From the NCBI GenBank assembly GCA_002317595.1, contig DCHL01000050.1:1-39003 (forward strand): a stretch of DNA of 39,003 bases, written 5' to 3'. The translations under genes and the position numbers were made by a program. Shown piece after piece: positions 16,412 through 24,354 of the stretch (positions are counted from its first letter, which is position 1; every line of letters starts with the position of its first letter). The notes below the pieces were generated by a model that was given only the letters and a program-made list of their open reading frames with translations, was not told where the DNA came from and made no database searches. The DNA is from Lachnospiraceae bacterium UBA1753. GTDB taxonomy: Bacteria; Bacillota; Clostridia; Lachnospirales; Lachnospiraceae.

Positions 16412-18028
16412 CTACTCAGCTTCTCTTACAAGCTTTCTAACTGGAAGGATACATCCAGGAGAAACAGAGAGCTCGTCCATTCCTATCTCAAGGAAGTACT
16501 GAGTGAGTTCTGTATCTGCGCCGAGCTCGCCGCAGATGCCGGCCCAGATGCCAGCCTTGTGAGCGCTGTCAGCAATCATCTTAAGCATCTTGAGGATTGC
16601 GGGATGATGTGCATTATAGAAGCGGTCAAGCTTAGCATTCTGACGGTCAATTGCCAGTGTATACTGGGTCAGGTCGTTAGTTCCAACACTGAAGAAGTCA
16701 ACTTCCTTGGCAAGCTCATCAGCAATGATGACTGCTGCGGGAGTCTCAATCATGATACCTTCCTCAACGTTGTCGCCGATTGCAATACCCTCAGCCTTGA
16801 GTTCTTCTCTTACTGACTTGGAAATTGCCTTAATCTCCTGAACCTCCTCGAGAGAGATAATCATGGGATACATGATTGCAAGATTTCCGTAAGCTGATGC
16901 TCTGTAGAGAGCACGGAGCTGTGTCCTGAAGATTTCAGGTCTGGTAAGGCAGATTCTGATTGCCCTGAAGCCGAGTGCAGGATTCTCTTCCTTGTCGAGG
17001 TCGAAGTAATCTACCTGCTTGTCAGCACCGATGTCGAGTGTTCTGATGATAACCTTGCGGCCACCCATGGTCTCAACAACCTTCTTGTATGCTGCAAACT
17101 GCTCTTCCTCTGTGGGATATGTTGAAGACTCAAGATACAGAAACTCTGATCTGAAGAGTCCGATACCACCTGCATCGTTCTCGAGAACTGAACCGAGGTC
17201 GTTAGGGCTTCCGATGTTGGCGTAAAGATTAATCTTCTGACCTGACTTCGTAACATTCTCCTTGCCCTTGAGCTCGAGAAGAAGCTTCTTCTGCTCGTCG
17301 TCGGCTTCCTTCTTCTTGAAGTATCCCTGAAGTATTTCCATCTCGGGATCTACAATGAACTTACCCTCGTATCCGTCAACAATACCGATCTTGCCGTTCC
17401 ATGAAGCATCAATCTCAACACCGATAAGTGCAGGGATACCCATGGTCCTTGCCAGGATTGCTGTATGAGAGTTAGCTGAACCCTGCTGGGTAACGAAGGA
17501 TAGAAGCTTTGACTTGTCCATCTGAACTGTCTCAGAAGGAGCGAGGTCATCTGCTACGATAATGACAGGCTCGTCGCCGATTTCGTTGTTGTCCTCGGCA
17601 CCAGTGAGAACTCTGACTACGCGCTCTGAAATATCCTTCACATCTGCGCTGCGGGCCTTGAAATAATCATCGTCCATGTTGGCAAACATGTCTGCAAAAT
17701 TGTCGCCTGTTACAGCAACTGCATATTCTGCGTTGACACCCTGGGTGTTGATTATGTTCTGAATTGAATCGTTGTAATCATCATCCTCGAGCATCATTGC
17801 GTGTACGTTGAAGATTTCTGCATTGTCTTCGCCGACTGTCGCAACAGCCTTCTCGTACAATTCGTTCAGCTGCTCAATAGCAGTATCTCTTGCTGCTTCG
17901 TAGCGAGCAAACTCTGCTGCAGTGTCTTCAATCTTTTCTCTGGTGACTTTATTTTCTGTGCGTGCATAGAACTTAATCTTACCAATTGCTATGCCGTTGA
18001 ATATTTTTTTACCTGATAACTGAACCAC
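16412..18028 (-). CDS. ptsI: PTS enzyme I (phosphoenolpyruvate-protein phosphotransferase)
   Basis: Enzyme I of 538 residues, which takes phosphate from PEP and passes it to HPr. The active-site His188 lies in GSANSHTAILARTMGIPALIG, matching E. coli His189. The PEP-binding barrel shows GIGLFRSEFLYL, NPALGFRAIR, YPMIISLEEV and the signature DFFSVGTNDLTQYTLAIDRQN, and the catalytic Cys is in WAGICGELG. It uses a GTG start with an AGGGGGA ribosome binding site. It follows ptsH by 29 bases. This is the last gene of a leftward run that begins with ulaE, so this EI is tied to an ascorbate-type PTS rather than standing in a separate general ptsHI operon. Confidence 0.96.
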   Translation of the reverse strand: MVQLSGKKIFNGIAIGKIKFYARTENKVTREKIEDTAAEFARYEAARDTAIEQLNELYEKAVATVGEDNAEIFNVHAMMLEDDDYNDSIQNIINTQGVNAEYAVAVTGDNFADMFANMDDDYFKARSADVKDISERVVRVLTGAEDNNEIGDEPVIIVADDLAPSETVQMDKSKLLSFVTQQGSANSHTAILARTMGIPALIGVEIDASWNGKIGIVDGYEGKFIVDPEMEILQGYFKKKEADDEQKKLLLELKGKENVTKSGQKINLYANIGSPNDLGSVLENDAGGIGLFRSEFLYLESSTYPTEEEQFAAYKKVVETMGGRKVIIRTLDIGADKQVDYFDLDKEENPALGFRAIRICLTRPEIFRTQLRALYRASAYGNLAIMYPMIISLEEVQEIKAISKSVREELKAEGIAIGDNVEEGIMIETPAAVIIADELAKEVDFFSVGTNDLTQYTLAIDRQNAKLDRFYNAHHPAILKMLKMIADSAHKAGIWAGICGELGADTELTQYFLEIGMDELSVSPGCILPVRKLVREAE

Positions 18029-18057
18029 AATGTCCCCCTATCTTACCAAATGGGTAA

Positions 18058-18315
18058 TTACAGATTCGCCTCAAAGAAAGCCTTGATTGCTTCGTATGTA
18101 GCGTCCTCGCTCTCTCCCTCAATAGTAACTGTTACTGTCTCGCCCTGCTTAACGCCAAGTCCCATAAGAGCCATGAGCTTAGCTGCGCCAGCGCTCTTCT
18201 CGCCCTTTGTGATTGTGATAGTGTCGGGATACTTCTTTGCTTCCTTTGCAAGAAGACCAGCGGGTCTAGCGTGGATACCTACGGGATCTGTTACTGTGTA
18301 CTCAAATGATTTCAT
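18058..18315 (-). CDS. ptsH: HPr-family phosphocarrier protein lacking Ser46
   Basis: HPr of 85 residues that relays phosphate from EI to EIIA. The phosphorylated His15 is in the expected context DPVGIHARPAG, with Arg17 conserved. An ungapped comparison with Bacillus subtilis HPr puts Lys46 (in GAAKLMALMGLG) at the site of Ser46, the residue phosphorylated by HPr kinase in Gram-positive catabolite control. This protein should therefore work in transport but not as a Ser46-dependent corepressor. The gene has a strong AAGGAGAAGAAA ribosome binding site and stands between the unknown 354-aa gene and ptsI. Confidence 0.95.
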   Translation of the reverse strand: MKSFEYTVTDPVGIHARPAGLLAKEAKKYPDTITITKGEKSAGAAKLMALMGLGVKQGETVTVTIEGESEDATYEAIKAFFEANL

Positions 18316-18350
18316 TTTTCTTCTCCTTTATTTTGTGGTTAATTTGTTGA

Positions 18351-19415
18351 TTATTCAGTTACTGTATAGAGTGCAACCTCGTCAATCTCGCGGTTGGTGC
18401 ACACGATTACATCTTCGCCCTTCTTGTTAACGAAGTGAAGAGCGTTGGCACATCCAGTGTTGCGGTCGATGAACTCTGTATTGTATGTGCCCTTTTCTGC
18501 ATCCCAGGTGATGGCGATAGTGTCCTTGGTTCCCTTTCTCCAGCCGACAATCCAGGTCTTCTTTCCGAGGATATCGTCTGCCCAGGTTCCGTGAATCATA
18601 TCTGTATCGGCCTCGGGAGCGGGGTACTTCCACTGAGGAACATAGTTGCCAAACTCATCGAGGTGATAGATTGTGAGGGATGCACCGTGGAAGGGACTGA
18701 TAACACCGAGCTCTTCCTTGCCGTCTCCATCAAGGTCAACAAATACTGAATCACTTGAAGGAATGGAAGAGAGCTGTGTAACTTCCCAATCTGCGCCGTA
18801 TACTGCAGGGGGCTCAAACAGGAATGTACCCTGCTCGCAGCCTACAACTGCTGCATCGTGTCCGCCACGCTTAACGAGGGAATATCCGTGGTTTCTGAGC
18901 ATATCACCCTTGAGGAGTGTGAGAGGAAGAAGATTATCCTCGTTGAACTCAGAGAGATCATCGGGGAGCATTGCTCCGAAGCATGCGCCGGGGAATCTCC
19001 AATCGTTCTTGTACTCATGGCCTGTCTTGAGACAGCATACGATGAGATAATTCTTGCCAGCTCTGTTCAGGATGCCGAAACGGTGTACGAAGGGTGCCTT
19101 GCAGAGTGTTCTGATCTCCCAATCGTCCTTTCCGCGAGGTGTTGCTATTACAATCTTAGCCTCTGCGGAATCGTTAGGTGAATAGAATTTGTGAGTTGCG
19201 AGGAACTGTCCGTTGCTTCCGGGAACCTGAGCCATTGTCATTACTCCACCGGGCTCGGTCCATACGGTTTCGAGCTGCTCGCCATCCTCTGAAAAGAGAT
19301 AGCAGGGGTCTGTCTTCTCAGCTGCTACAAGGAAGCAATGCTCACCATTGTAGTTAAGCTCAGACATTGCGTAGCATTTATTTAGGTTTGAAATAACCTT
19401 CTTTTCGATTTTCAT
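18351..19415 (-). CDS. unrecognised 354-aa cytoplasmic protein, probably beta-propeller-like
   Basis: I do not recognise a characterised family. The protein has no signal peptide and no membrane segment. It is rich in short beta strands broken by Gly/Asp turns, with aromatic and Trp residues at regular intervals (ETVWTEPGGVM, HKFYSPNDS, WRFPGACFGAM, NHGYSL, QWKYPAPE, WADDILGKKTWIVGW). This suggests a propeller or FG-GAP/VCBS-like fold. One Asp-rich loop, DLDGDGKEE at 227-235, looks like a calcium-binding D-x-D-x-D-G loop. The start at 19415 is preferred because AAAGGACATTTG precedes it; an upstream in-frame ATG would add ten residues. It is the second gene of the leftward ulaE-X-ptsH-ptsI run, with 42 bases to ulaE and 35 to ptsH, so a role with the imported sugar acid or its regulation is inferred. 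Confidence 0.7.
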   Translation of the reverse strand: MKIEKKVISNLNKCYAMSELNYNGEHCFLVAAEKTDPCYLFSEDGEQLETVWTEPGGVMTMAQVPGSNGQFLATHKFYSPNDSAEAKIVIATPRGKDDWEIRTLCKAPFVHRFGILNRAGKNYLIVCCLKTGHEYKNDWRFPGACFGAMLPDDLSEFNEDNLLPLTLLKGDMLRNHGYSLVKRGGHDAAVVGCEQGTFLFEPPAVYGADWEVTQLSSIPSSDSVFVDLDGDGKEELGVISPFHGASLTIYHLDEFGNYVPQWKYPAPEADTDMIHGTWADDILGKKTWIVGWRKGTKDTIAITWDAEKGTYNTEFIDRNTGCANALHFVNKKGEDVIVCTNREIDEVALYTVTE

Positions 19416-19457
19416 CAAATGTCCTTTCTTATTATCAGTAGGCAATTGTTGACGGGG

Positions 19458-20303
19458 TTACTTTGCATGCTTGTCTATTATTTTGCTCATGCTGGAGTTG
19501 GCAAACATAATGTCTTCCTTCCAACTTTCGCTTCCGACATCCCACATCTCGGTAACAAATCTGCGGATGCCAAGGTCCCATGCCTTCTCGATTATTGCGT
19601 CAAAGTTAACATGTCCTGTAAGGAACGGGATCTCACGGAACTTTCCGGGCACTGTTTCCTTGAGGTGAAGGGCAAAGATATGGTCGCGACCGGTCTCTAA
19701 ATCCTCAAGTACATCGGTTCCGTAAGTGAGAGCTGCATTTGTGAGATTTCCAGAATCAGGGTAAACGCCAAGGTAAGGATTGTTTACTATATTGACGTAC
19801 TTCATGGATTTCTCTGTTGTATTCATAAACTCGGTCTCCATTGTCTCGAAACCAAGAACGATACCCTTAGCTGATGCCATGAGGGTTGCCTTCTTGAGGT
19901 TCTCAGTGAAGAGACGCTCGCTTTCGGCAGTTCCTTCCTCATAATATACATCGTAACCTGCAAGCTGGATGATTCTGATACCGAGATCATCTGCAAGCTG
20001 GATTGCCTTCTCCATAATCTCCATGCTTCTCTCTCTGATAGCAGGATCAGAAGAACCGAAGGGGTACTTCCTGTGTCCTGAAAGACACATGCTTCTGATG
20101 GGAACGCCGACTTCCTTCATTATATTAAGAAGCTCGAGTCTCTCGTCTGCTGTCCACTCAAGTCTTGCCAGCTTGTCATCAGTCTCGTCGATGCTGATCT
20201 CGACGAAATCATATCCGCAGTCCTTTGCACACTGGAGCTTCTCTCGCCAGGTCAATGTCTTAGGCATTGCCTTCTCATAGAGTCCTATGGAATAAGCTTT
20301 CAT
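19458..20303 (-). CDS. ulaE: L-xylulose-5-phosphate 3-epimerase (UlaE/SgaU type)
   Basis: TIM-barrel (AP-endonuclease-2 fold) epimerase of 281 residues. It converts L-xylulose 5-phosphate to L-ribulose 5-phosphate in L-ascorbate catabolism. Family-typical segments are GLYEKAMPKTLTWREKL at the start, DFVEISIDETDDKLARLEW, SMCLSGHRKYPFGSSD, IQLAGYDVYYEE, the metal Glu segment GFETMETEFMNTTEK, YPDSGNL, ALHLKETVPGKFREIPF and FVTEMWDV. It has a GAAAGGATGG ribosome binding site and is the first gene of the leftward arm, 508 bases from divergent ulaG. Confidence 0.93.
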   Translation of the reverse strand: MKAYSIGLYEKAMPKTLTWREKLQCAKDCGYDFVEISIDETDDKLARLEWTADERLELLNIMKEVGVPIRSMCLSGHRKYPFGSSDPAIRERSMEIMEKAIQLADDLGIRIIQLAGYDVYYEEGTAESERLFTENLKKATLMASAKGIVLGFETMETEFMNTTEKSMKYVNIVNNPYLGVYPDSGNLTNAALTYGTDVLEDLETGRDHIFALHLKETVPGKFREIPFLTGHVNFDAIIEKAWDLGIRRFVTEMWDVGSESWKEDIMFANSSMSKIIDKHAK

Positions 20304-20343
20304 ATTATATATACCATCCTTTCAAAATGTATCATGAGCGAAA

Positions 20344-20371
20344 CGAACATATAATTGAAAATATTTGTTCG
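20344..20371. promoter_or_regulatory. putative DeoR-type operator, ulaE side
   Basis: CGAACA at 20344-20349 and TGTTCG at 20366-20371 form a perfect inverted repeat with a 16-base AT-rich centre. It lies downstream of the ulaE -10 box, in the untranslated leader, where a bound repressor would block elongation. Confidence 0.6.
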
Positions 20372-20425
20372 AAAAATCAAAGCTGAAAAATCGTATGATT
20401 CGGCAATGACGGCTCGTTTTCTCTC

Positions 20426-20454
20426 ATTATAATGATACTTAGATATATTTTCAA
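20426..20454 (-). promoter_or_regulatory. putative promoter of the ulaE-ptsI arm
   Basis: On the minus strand, TTGAAA (20454-20449) and a perfect TATAAT (20431-20426) are separated by 17 bases. Transcription would begin near 20419, about 115 bases before ulaE. Confidence 0.7.
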
Positions 20455-20538
20455 CCCATTTTTTCGACATTCTTAAACAAATTTACTATTTTTGTTCAAA
20501 ATTAGGTGCAAAAATATTCAGCGAAATGCACAATGAAA

Positions 20539-20560
20539 ACGAACATAAAGATATGTTTGT
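20539..20560. promoter_or_regulatory. putative DeoR-type operator, central
   Basis: ACGAACATA (20539-20547) and TATGTTTGT (20552-20560) form a 9-bp inverted repeat with one mismatch and a 4-base centre. The half-site matches the ATGTTCG/CGAACAT core known for GlpR, a DeoR-family repressor. Confidence 0.62.
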
Positions 20561-20663
20561 GTTAATTAAACGAATAAATTAAGTGTTCTGTTTGCAGAAA
20601 CGCGATGAATTCAGTACTTTGAATAGCAAATTAACCATTGGTAAAAATTACTACATATTATGG

Positions 20664-20696
20664 ATATGTTCGTTTTCGGAGAAATAGCAAACATAT
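20664..20696. promoter_or_regulatory. putative DeoR-type operator, ulaG side
   Basis: ATATGTTCG (20664-20672) and CAAACATAT (20688-20696) form a 9-bp inverted repeat with one mismatch and a 15-base centre, ending six bases before the ulaG -35 box. Confidence 0.6.
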
Positions 20697-20702
20697 TTTA
20701 TG

Positions 20703-20731
20703 TTGCTTTTGTGAGAAATGTGCTTTATATT
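20703..20731 (+). promoter_or_regulatory. putative promoter of the ulaG-ulaB arm
   Basis: TTGCTT (20703-20708) and TATATT (20726-20731) are separated by 17 bases. The leader would run about 75 bases to ulaG, whose ribosome binding site AAAGGAGGAAAT is strong. Confidence 0.65.
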
Positions 20732-20811
20732 GGGTTCAAGGGTAATTAACAGCGACCAAAAAACGGTCTGGAGCGGAGCTTCAGCCAAGCACCAACAAAA
20801 AGGAGGAAATA

Positions 20812-21915
20812 ATGAGCAAAGTATCAGAAATGACTCGCGAGTCCTGGATCATGAGCACATTCCCTGAGTGGGGAACATGGCTCGTTGAGGATATCGAGAA
20901 CGAGGTAGTCGAGCCCGGCAATGTTGCAATGTGGTGGCTTGGATGTACAGGTGTATGGTTCAAGACACCTGGTGATACAAACATCACAATTGACCTGTGG
21001 TGTGGCAACGGAAAGAGAACCCACGGCGATGGCAAGATGAAGGTTGGACATCAGATGGCAAATATGTGCGGTGGACGTGCAATGCAGCCTAACCTCAGAA
21101 ATGTTCCTTTCGTTATCGATCCCTTCGCATTTAAGAAGGTAGATGCAGTTCTCGCTACTCATTATCATCAGGATCATATGTCAGCTGAGTGGGCTGCACA
21201 TGTAATTCAGAGCGGCATGACTACAACAGATGAGAATGGAAATGTAATTCCCGTTCCTTTCATCGGACCCAAGAAGTCAGTTGAGACATGGGTTAAGTGG
21301 GGAGTTCCCGAGGAGCGCTGCGTAACAGTTAAGCCTGGCGATGTAATTAAGATCAAGGATCTTGAGATCGTATGTCTCGACAGCTTTGACCGTACATGTA
21401 TCGTTACAACTGATAAGACAGGTCCTGACAGAGAAGAGCTTACAGGAGTTTGTCCTACAGATATGGATGAAAAGGCAGTTAACTATCTTGTTAAGACTCC
21501 TGGCGGAAATATCTATCATTCAGGTGATTCACACTTCTCTATTTACTTTGCTAAGCATGGTAAGGATTACGATATCGATGTTGCATTTGGTTCATTCGGT
21601 GAGAATCCTATCGGTATGCAGGATAAGATGAGTTCAATCGACGTACTTAGAATGGCTGAGAACCTTCAGTGTAAGGTTGTTGTTCCGATTCACTGGGACG
21701 TATGGACAAACTTCCAGGCTGACTGTGAGGAAATCCGTCTTCTCTATGATTTCAAAAAGGACCGCAACGAGTACAAGTTCCATCCCTTCTTCTGGCAGGT
21801 TGGCGGCAAGTACGTATATCCTCAGGATAAGGATAAGATCTACTATCACCATAGAAGAGGTTTTGAGGACTGCTTCGAGGCTCCTCAGAATATTCCTTTC
21901 AGATCTTGCTTATAA
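20812..21915 (+). CDS. ulaG: L-ascorbate-6-phosphate lactonase (UlaG)
   Basis: Metallo-beta-lactamase-fold lactonase of 367 residues that opens L-ascorbate 6-phosphate to 3-keto-L-gulonate 6-phosphate. It resembles E. coli UlaG along its whole length: TRESWIMSTFPEWGTWLVE at the start, GNVAMWWLGCTGVW, DLWCGNGK, QPNLRNVPFVIDPFAF, the metal motif HYHQDH at 117-122, LDSFDRT, KTPGGNIYHSGDSHFS, and the end RRGFEDCFEAPQNIPFRS. E. coli reads HDHNDH at the metal motif; the metal histidines and Asp are kept here. It is the first gene of the rightward arm and is followed by the EIIA gene after 15 bases. Confidence 0.95.
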   Translation: MSKVSEMTRESWIMSTFPEWGTWLVEDIENEVVEPGNVAMWWLGCTGVWFKTPGDTNITIDLWCGNGKRTHGDGKMKVGHQMANMCGGRAMQPNLRNVPFVIDPFAFKKVDAVLATHYHQDHMSAEWAAHVIQSGMTTTDENGNVIPVPFIGPKKSVETWVKWGVPEERCVTVKPGDVIKIKDLEIVCLDSFDRTCIVTTDKTGPDREELTGVCPTDMDEKAVNYLVKTPGGNIYHSGDSHFSIYFAKHGKDYDIDVAFGSFGENPIGMQDKMSSIDVLRMAENLQCKVVVPIHWDVWTNFQADCEEIRLLYDFKKDRNEYKFHPFFWQVGGKYVYPQDKDKIYYHHRRGFEDCFEAPQNIPFRSCL

Positions 21916-21930
21916 TTGGGAGGAATTAAG

Positions 21931-22413
21931 ATGGCAACAGTATTACAGACTATCGTTGACAAAAAGCATTACCGCTTTATTGATGAAGAGGTTACATGGC
22001 AGGAGGCAGTCAGACTTAGTGCACTTTCTCTTGTTGAGGATGGAACAGTTTCTGATGAGTATTACAAGGAAATCGTTGCTTGTATCGAGAAGCACGGTCC
22101 TTATGTAGTGTTCGAGAACTACATCGCAATGCCTCATTCAACAGAGAATGCAAAGGGTGCATTCAAGACCGGCATCGGATTCATGGTATCTAAGAAGATC
22201 GTGGATTTTGGTGAGGACGAGGACGGAGAGAAGAAGGAGGCCAAGCTCTTCTTTACACTTTCCGCAGCAAATGCTGATGAGCATATGGACAATATCTCAC
22301 AGCTTATGGAGATTTTCCAGAATGAGCCTCTTCTGAATGCTCTCATGGAAGCAAATTCACCTGAGGATATCCTTGCTGCAGAAGCAAAGTATCCCTGTGA
22401 AGATACATATTAA
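21931..22413 (+). CDS. ulaC: PTS ascorbate-type EIIA component
   Basis: EIIA of the fructose/mannitol-type fold, 160 residues. It accepts phosphate from HPr on His69, in the motif YIAMPHSTENA, and passes it to EIIB. The N-terminal half (about 18-100) holds the family core, and the last 60 residues carry the helix containing LMEIFQNEPLLNALMEANSPEDI. The ATG at 21931 is chosen because GGGAGGA lies seven bases before it; an upstream in-frame ATG would overlap that site. Between the beta strands is a charged insert, DFGEDEDGEKKEA. Confidence 0.92.
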   Translation: MATVLQTIVDKKHYRFIDEEVTWQEAVRLSALSLVEDGTVSDEYYKEIVACIEKHGPYVVFENYIAMPHSTENAKGAFKTGIGFMVSKKIVDFGEDEDGEKKEAKLFFTLSAANADEHMDNISQLMEIFQNEPLLNALMEANSPEDILAAEAKYPCEDTY

Positions 22414-22440
22414 TTTTATATTTACTAAAGGGAGAATAAT

Positions 22441-23925
22441 ATGAGTATTTTAGTAGCAATATGGGAATTTTTTGCGACGTACATTATGCAGAAAGCACCC
22501 TACATGGTTGGTTTCCTTACTCTTTTAGGATACTGCCTGATGGGAAAGAAGTGGTATGATACACTTGCTGGTACACTTAAGGCTATCATTGGTATGCTGA
22601 TTCTGAATGCAGGTTCTGGCGGACTGGTTTCAACTTTCCGTCCTATCCTTGCAGGACTTAAGGACCGTTTCAATCTTACAGCCTGCGTTATCGATCCTTA
22701 CTATGGACAGAACGCAGTTACAGATGGTGTAGAGGCTGTTTTCGGCAAGGGATTTTCCGGAGCCATGACACTTCTGTTCATCGCATTCATCGTTAACATC
22801 CTTCTTGTTCGTTTCAACAAGATTACAAAGTGCCGTACACTGTTCACAACAGGACATGTACAGGTTCAGCAGGCAGCTACAGCTTACTGGCTGATTATGT
22901 TTGCTCTTCCTTCACTTCTTTCAAACGATGTTGCACTTATGATCGTAATGGCAGTTATCCTCGGTGCTTACTGGGCAGTAGGTTCTAACCTCACAGTTAA
23001 GCCTATGCAGGAGCTTACAGAGGGTGCAGGCTTTGCTATCGCTCACCAGCAGATGTTCGGTATCCGCCTTGCATACTTCCTCGCTGACAAGTTCTTCGGA
23101 ACAAACGGCGGCAAGAAGGACAAGGAGATCAAGAAGGTTGGAGAGATGGAGATGCCTGGTTTCTTCTCAATCTTCAACGAGAACATGGTTTGTACAGCAA
23201 TCCTTATGACAATATTCTTCGGAGTCATCATGGCAGTTATTGGAAAGCCTTTCTTTGTTGAGGCTGGCGCTACAAAGGATACAGAGCTCTTCGGCTTCTA
23301 TATCTTCAATACATCACTTCAGTTCGCAGTTTACCTTGCAATCCTGCAGCTTGGCGTTCGTACATTCGTAACAGAGCTGACAGCTTCCTTCCAGGGAATC
23401 GCTGACAAGCTTCTTCCTTCTTCTGTACCCGGCGTTGACTGTGCAGTATGTTATGGTTTCGGCGATGCAAACGCTGTAACATTTGGTTTCCTTGCAGGTC
23501 TCACAGGACAGATTATTGCAATCATCGCACTGATCTTCATGGGATCACCTACAATCATCATCTGTGGATTCGTTCCTGTATTCTTTGATAATGCTACAAT
23601 CGGTCTTGTTGCAAATGAGAAGGGCGGCCTTAAGGCATGTATCATCCTTCCCTTCCTTTCAGGACTTATTCAGGTATTTGGTGCAGCATTCATCGCTGGA
23701 TGGGTTGGAATGGCATCTTACGGCGGATATCTTGGAATGTTCGACTGGGATACAGTATGGCCTATGTTCACAGTAATCATGAAGTTCCTTGGTTACGCTG
23801 GTGTAGCAATTGTTGTAATCATTCTTCTTGCAATTCCTCAGATCGAGTATCGTATGGATAAGGAAGGATATTTCCTCATCACAGAAGATTACGATGCATA
23901 CGCTGAGCTTAAGAAGAAGGCATAA
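22441..23925 (+). CDS. ulaA: PTS ascorbate-type EIIC permease
   Basis: Polytopic membrane permease of 494 residues of the UlaA/SgaT family, which transports L-ascorbate with phosphorylation. Diagnostic segments: AIIGMLILNAGSGGLVSTFRPIL near the start, TGHVQVQQAATAYWLI, EGAGFAIAHQQMFGI, LLPSSVPGVDCAVCYGFGDANAVTFGFLAG, and SPTIIICGFVPVFFDNATIGLVANEKGG. There are ten or more hydrophobic segments. It forms the complete EIIABC set with ulaC and ulaB. AAAGGGAGAATA precedes the ATG. Confidence 0.95.
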   Translation: MSILVAIWEFFATYIMQKAPYMVGFLTLLGYCLMGKKWYDTLAGTLKAIIGMLILNAGSGGLVSTFRPILAGLKDRFNLTACVIDPYYGQNAVTDGVEAVFGKGFSGAMTLLFIAFIVNILLVRFNKITKCRTLFTTGHVQVQQAATAYWLIMFALPSLLSNDVALMIVMAVILGAYWAVGSNLTVKPMQELTEGAGFAIAHQQMFGIRLAYFLADKFFGTNGGKKDKEIKKVGEMEMPGFFSIFNENMVCTAILMTIFFGVIMAVIGKPFFVEAGATKDTELFGFYIFNTSLQFAVYLAILQLGVRTFVTELTASFQGIADKLLPSSVPGVDCAVCYGFGDANAVTFGFLAGLTGQIIAIIALIFMGSPTIIICGFVPVFFDNATIGLVANEKGGLKACIILPFLSGLIQVFGAAFIAGWVGMASYGGYLGMFDWDTVWPMFTVIMKFLGYAGVAIVVIILLAIPQIEYRMDKEGYFLITEDYDAYAELKKKA

Positions 23926-23942
23926 TTTTTAGGGGGTAAAAA

Positions 23943-24251
23943 ATGGCTAAGCTTGATAATAAGAAAATTTTAGCATGCTGCGCAAACGGCGCAGGTTCAT
24001 CACTCATGATGGAGAAGGCAATCGACAAGGTTATGAAGAAGTATGGCATCAAGCCTGCAGAGCTTCGTCACTGTCCTGTATCTGAGGGCAAGTCAGCAGC
24101 TCGCAACTACGATGTTGTATTCTGTGCTCGTCCATTCGCAAAGACATTTGACGGATGCGAGGCAAACGGAACAGTACTCATTCCTCTTAAGAACGTAATG
24201 TCTTCACCTGAGATTGAGGCAGCTCTTAAGGAAGCCGGACTTATCGACTAA
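23943..24251 (+). CDS. ulaB: PTS ascorbate-type EIIB component
   Basis: Small EIIB protein of 102 residues. The phosphorylated Cys is most likely Cys13 in the phosphate loop ACCANGAGSSLMM, matching AVCGNGQGSS of E. coli UlaB; Cys12 is an extra neighbour. The remainder (CPVSEGKSAARNYDVVFCARPFA, IPLKNVMSSPEIEAALKE) fits the Rossmann-like EIIB fold. The ribosome binding site is AGGGGGT, 17 bases after ulaA. A terminator follows 36 bases later. Confidence 0.94.
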   Translation: MAKLDNKKILACCANGAGSSLMMEKAIDKVMKKYGIKPAELRHCPVSEGKSAARNYDVVFCARPFAKTFDGCEANGTVLIPLKNVMSSPEIEAALKEAGLID

Positions 24252-24287
24252 TTTGAGAAATGTTAATACCGTTAGGTAGATAAATCT

Positions 24288-24328
24288 GAGCCCGGCAAGA
24301 CTATATGACTTACCGGGCTCTTATTTTA
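24288..24328 (+). terminator. terminator after ulaB
   Basis: GAGCCCGG at 24288-24295 pairs with CCGGGCTC at 24313-24320; the stem extends inward through AAG/CTT pairs across a C-A mismatch. It is followed by TTATTTTA. It separates the transport genes from the HAD-deoR pair, though readthrough is possible. Confidence 0.82.
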
Positions 24329-24354
24329 TACAGGCATGACCTACGGAGACAAAA

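Larger units (their letters stand above)
20304..20811. promoter_or_regulatory. AT-rich divergent control region between ulaE and ulaG
   Basis: This 508-base spacer contains no gene. It holds a promoter for each arm, three inverted repeats made of CGAACATA/CAAACATA half-sites (listed separately) and a weaker pair AACAAA...TTTGTT around 20475-20496. The A+T content is clearly higher than in the flanking genes. The pattern suits coordinated repression of both arms by one DeoR-family protein. Confidence 0.75.

Noticed and set aside
24253..24282. TTGAGA-18-TAGATA as a promoter for the HAD-deoR pair.
   Set aside because: The ulaB terminator hairpin (24288-24320) would lie at the very start of such a transcript, so it could not express the downstream genes without readthrough.
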